Notes under the pieces: generated by a model
Seen by the model: only the letters and a program-made list of their open reading frames with translations
Databases searched by the model: none
What the model was told of the DNA's origin: nothing
Made by a program: the position numbers and the translations under genes
Shown: in pieces, positions 61,054-64,000 of the stretch
How the letters are laid out: every line of letters begins with the position of its first letter
How positions within the stretch are numbered: the stretch's first letter is position 1
From: Rhytidiadelphus loreus
Lineage: Eukaryota; Streptophyta; Bryopsida; Hypnales; Hylocomiaceae
Reading direction: 5' to 3'
Length of the DNA: 64,000 nucleotides
NCBI GenBank assembly: GCA_947034895.1
Contig: OX344763.1
Coordinates: 36,207,025 to 36,271,024 of the forward strand

Positions 61054-61282
61054 CCCCTGTAGGAGCAAGGCCTTTTTTCTACCAAAGAAACACTAAAAAC
61101 TATCATTTTTGTAGCAAAGAGTAAAAAAGAATTTAAAATGTTTTTTTTTGACACCTAACCGTAGGACCTTACACCCAACTAGTATTAAAAAGTGTGGAAA
61201 AAATTTCAGAATTTTTGACCGCATAGATTGCAAGATATTTGCATTTAAAGTGGAAAAAACAAGTTTTCCAACACATTGCAGG
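61054..61282. mobile_element. Partial piggyBac-like MITE
   Basis: CCCCTGTAGGAGCAAGGCC after TTAA (61050-61053) starts a segment that matches the left quarter of the element at 33556-34478 (phrases such as CTAACCGTAGGA and AGATTG.AAGATAT). The right end is missing. Confidence 0.7.
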
Positions 61283-62671
61283 ATTAGATAAAGACAAGAG
61301 TTAATGAAAATAATATGGACTTCAAAAAAGTAGGGATAATACCACAGAAAAGATTATGGGTGATAAAAAAAAAATAGAGAAGAGGAACCAAAAATAGGGA
61401 TCGTGAAAAAAAAAATCCATGCATGGGAAAAAATAAGAGAAAAAAGAGAGAGGGGTAATAAAAGGAAGATGATTTGCGGTACTCTTCAGACTTGAGAGGA
61501 CGGTACAAGTAGGAATAATAATCACACAAAAAAAAGAAAAAAATTTAGAAGAAGAAAATATATAGGGAGAACTCTTCATTTAAAATATATAAAATAAAAA
61601 GAGTAGGGTTCATGAATGAAAAGATGTACTGAAAAAACCTAGTGACGGAGAATAAAAAATAGGGATAAGAATTACGCTTTTAGATTTTGGAGGTATGTAC
61701 ATTCTTCTTTTACATTTTAGTCATTTAAAAGACCTAATTAAACTAAAAATGAAGTAAAATTTTGTGCTCAATGCAAATTCAAGGAAGAATAAAAAGTAAC
61801 ATAAGACCTAAACATAGAAGTCCAAGTCAAAAAACAAATACTACAAGAGAAATTCGTGAATTTCCAAAAATACTTCTATAATTTCTGTTTTAAATGGAAG
61901 AGGAAACTCATACCACAGTAAAAGAAGAATACATTAAAAGAAATAAAGCACCCTGTCTTTAAGGAAATACCCAAGTAAGCTGTCAAATCATGCTGAAGTC
62001 ATTGGGAAGTGACTATGTAGTCACAAACAAGTGACTCACAGTGACAATGTTTGACTCCTTGAAACCGCTCATCCTGCAATCGCGTTCGTGACTTCTGAAT
62101 GATTCGAAAGTTGTGGAGCCAGAAAATGTGGTGCAATTAGGGAGCTGCGGTCATTGTTTAGTCGCATCAGACATGCAGTCATTCTTCCGCAGTTGCAAAA
62201 TAGCCCAATTTCTTGTAGTGACTTGTAACTTATTATTCCTAGCCGGTTTTGAAGACTTATTGTTCTCAAATTTTTTGCATTGTAAACATTGTTGTGGGCC
62301 ATATAGATATCCAATAATAGTTGTTTTATGTTTGTGGCGATAAAGTGGGATTGATCACCCACATGGTCGATCTTCTATATTGTTCTCACTAGTGAAAGGC
62401 GCTTCTTGGTCACCGTGGGTTTGAAGTTTAGGAGCCAATCTTTCGGACGGTCAACTCATGATTTGGCTGTCCCGTTTTACCTGTTCAAGGCCTTGTTTTT
62501 TATCACACCTTTAACCTTGGCCCTATAGAGCCATCACAGGATAGGCTAACAGGGATGAATTTAAAGACTGAAGACTAAAGACAAAAGATTCAACAAACTT
62601 CAAAGCAGACTATTCTCAGTCACAGCTAGATACCCTGCGTATTCCCAAAGTGCGCTCCTCTCTACCCGACA

Positions 62672-64000
62672 CCATAGTCATTTCCAAGTGATTTTTAAGT
62701 TGAGTATAGTAATTAACAAAGTCATAAGTGTGTGCTTAAAGAGTCATTCTTCAAAATAGTGACTAGTATAGTTAGTCATGCAGTCATTGTATAGTTGAAT
62801 AAGAATACAATATGGACTCCAATATATAACTCAGAAAAATGATAGAAATAATAACATTGGAGTCATGTATACAATATTCATTACAAAAATGACTAGTTTG
62901 GTCACAATACAAGAATAAATGACTACATTTGTACTATATCTATGCTATAATTGACTATGACTACACTATGGTTGTACTATGATTACATTGTTACTACACT
63001 ATGATTATACTATAACTGCACTATATCAAAATCTAAATTGCTTGAATTGCTTGAATTACTTGAATTGTTTGAGTTGATTGGGTTGCCTGAGTTGCTTGAG
63101 TTGCTTAAATTACCTAAATTGTTTGAACTACCTAAATTGTCTGAACTATCTAAATTCAAAGACAACAAATAATAACAAACAAATAACAAACAGTAGAAAG
63201 CACTCAAGAAAATGTAAATTGTTACATCCAAAAGATAGAAGCTAACCTAAACCTTCATTTAGAAGAAAAATGAAAAAATGAAAAGAAATTGATGAGCAAG
63301 AAGCAAGGAAACAAAAACAAGAAGAAAAAGTCAAAAGAGATTGATGAATAAGAAGCAAGGAGGAGGCAAAAACAAGAGGAAAACATGAGAAGAAATGAAG
63401 CTTGAAAAAAAAGGCAAAAACAAGAAGAAAACATGAGAAGAGATAAAGCTTGAAAAAAAAAGCAAACTCAATAGGTGGCAGCTAACCTAAACCTAAACTT
63501 TAAATGAGAGACAAAATCTTTATTGTTCATTTTCAATAAGTGCAACTATAATGTGTATTTGACACGTTACATATCTTATGACTAAATAATGAATACAGAA
63601 GGAGAAAACAAAGACTAATTAATGACTACTCAATGACTGCATTCTAATCAATTACTAATGAATGATTAATCAATAACCAATAAATGATTAGTAACTAACA
63701 TGCAATTACAACATGCCACATGTCAACCTGCATAGAAATAGAAAGGCAACTGACCTAAAATGTGGTGGCTAATCTAAAATCTAACCGTTCATTTGCTATC
63801 AAAATACAATCTAAGACATCCATCTATCTATCAATTGTCCATTTGACCCCACCATCTTAACTAACCATTTGATCCATTCATTTGAGCTATTCATCTGATC
63901 CTACCATCTCAACCATCCATTTTATCCCACCATCTAATCTGTTCAACTGATCCATCCATCATTCCATCTCAACCATCCATTTGATCCGACCATCTGATCC
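62672..64000. repeat. Tandem- and simple-repeat-rich end of window
   Basis: 62672-62915 is rich in AGTCAT words like the CACTA subterminal DNA at 57.3 kb. At 62920-63030 lies ACTATGATTACA-type repeats, at 63035-63165 TTGCTTGAATTACC-type repeats, and at 63250-63460 units with AGAAGCAAGGA and AAACAAGAAGAAAA. At 63790-64000 units like ACCATCTGATCCATCCATTT run off the window. No gene is supported; a minus-strand Ser/Asn-rich frame at 63010-63231 is a repeat product. Confidence 0.6.

Larger units (their letters stand above)
59504..62220. mobile_element. CACTA element nested in the LTR-like element
   Basis: Ends are CACTACAAGAAAGTGG and CCAATTTCTTGTAGTG. The sequence ACTTG lies on both sides (59499-59503 and 62221-62225), two bases more than the usual 3-bp CACTA duplication. 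The subterminal region has TGACTGCA/GTCATT words as in the CACTA at 5255-8070. The interior holds a ~50-bp tandem array and a piggyBac-like fragment. No transposase ORF is visible. Confidence 0.85.
57745..62671 (+). mobile_element. LTR-like element (copy 2), interrupted by a CACTA
   Basis: It shares with copy 1 the left end (TGTCG..TAT.GTA...ATACATACAT), the ORF, the ~165-bp modules and the conserved tail (62225-62671) ending CTCTACCCGACA. A CACTA element occupies 59504-62220. The left border overlaps the tandem repeat and is uncertain; CCAT follows the right border without a matching left copy. Confidence 0.65.

Noticed and set aside
63010..63231. Ser/Asn-rich minus-strand protein
   Set aside because: Product of short TTGCTTGAA-type tandem repeats.
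63476..63510. Interstitial telomere-like CCTAAACCTAAAC
   Set aside because: Only two units; too short to be telomere-derived.

Overview
The window is AT-rich nuclear DNA of a land plant and consists almost entirely of transposable elements nested in one another. The evidence is spliceosomal introns (GT...AG) in decayed genes, CACTA elements with CACTA...TAGTG ends, a Stowaway MITE, a Ty3/gypsy retrotransposon, a tRNA-derived SINE, hAT and piggyBac-like MITEs, and PIF/Harbinger remnants. I cannot name the species. The transposase and methyltransferase families feel most like those of non-angiosperm plants, but that is an impression and not something the sequence proves. I saw no intact cellular gene, rRNA, functional tRNA gene or CRISPR array.

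Region 1 (298-18925, minus strand): one large decayed transposase gene with a GCM/WRKY-like zinc region, a DDE-type core and a C-terminal SWIM zinc finger. Three later insertions cut it: a gypsy element (1007-11862), an LTR-like element encoding a 145-residue protein (12176-14585), and a non-autonomous CACTA (16550-18102) that itself holds a SINE. The gypsy element carries another CACTA (5255-8070) inside its reverse transcriptase. At each insertion, taking out the element plus one target-site copy restores the reading frame. This confirms both the element borders and the single host gene.

Region 2 (20644-28923, plus strand): a twelve-exon decayed gene, divergent from the transposase. It encodes a ParB-like domain joined to a beta-class DNA amino-methyltransferase. 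A second, truncated copy at 40885-41963 shows that the gene is repetitive. The transposase and the ParB-methyltransferase may be the two genes of one large DNA transposon; this is the most interesting proposal from the window.

Region 3 (29-45 kb): a PHD-finger remnant; a 4.4 kb tract studded with a palindromic CCAANTTGG motif and carrying an unidentified 496-codon pseudogene; a piggyBac-like MITE with TTAA target duplication; a CACTA fragment invaded by a third copy of the LTR-like element; an unidentified C2H2/Myb pseudogene; the second methyltransferase copy; and CACTA elements built from paired palindromes.

Region 4 (45-64 kb): a 24-bp minisatellite inside a decayed open frame, a Harbinger transposase remnant, a ~2.8 kb inverted repeat, a Stowaway MITE, a Myb/NAM-associated pseudogene typical of Harbinger partners, and a three-deep nest (CACTA containing the LTR-like element containing CACTA containing a piggyBac-like fragment). 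The window ends in simple and tandem repeats.
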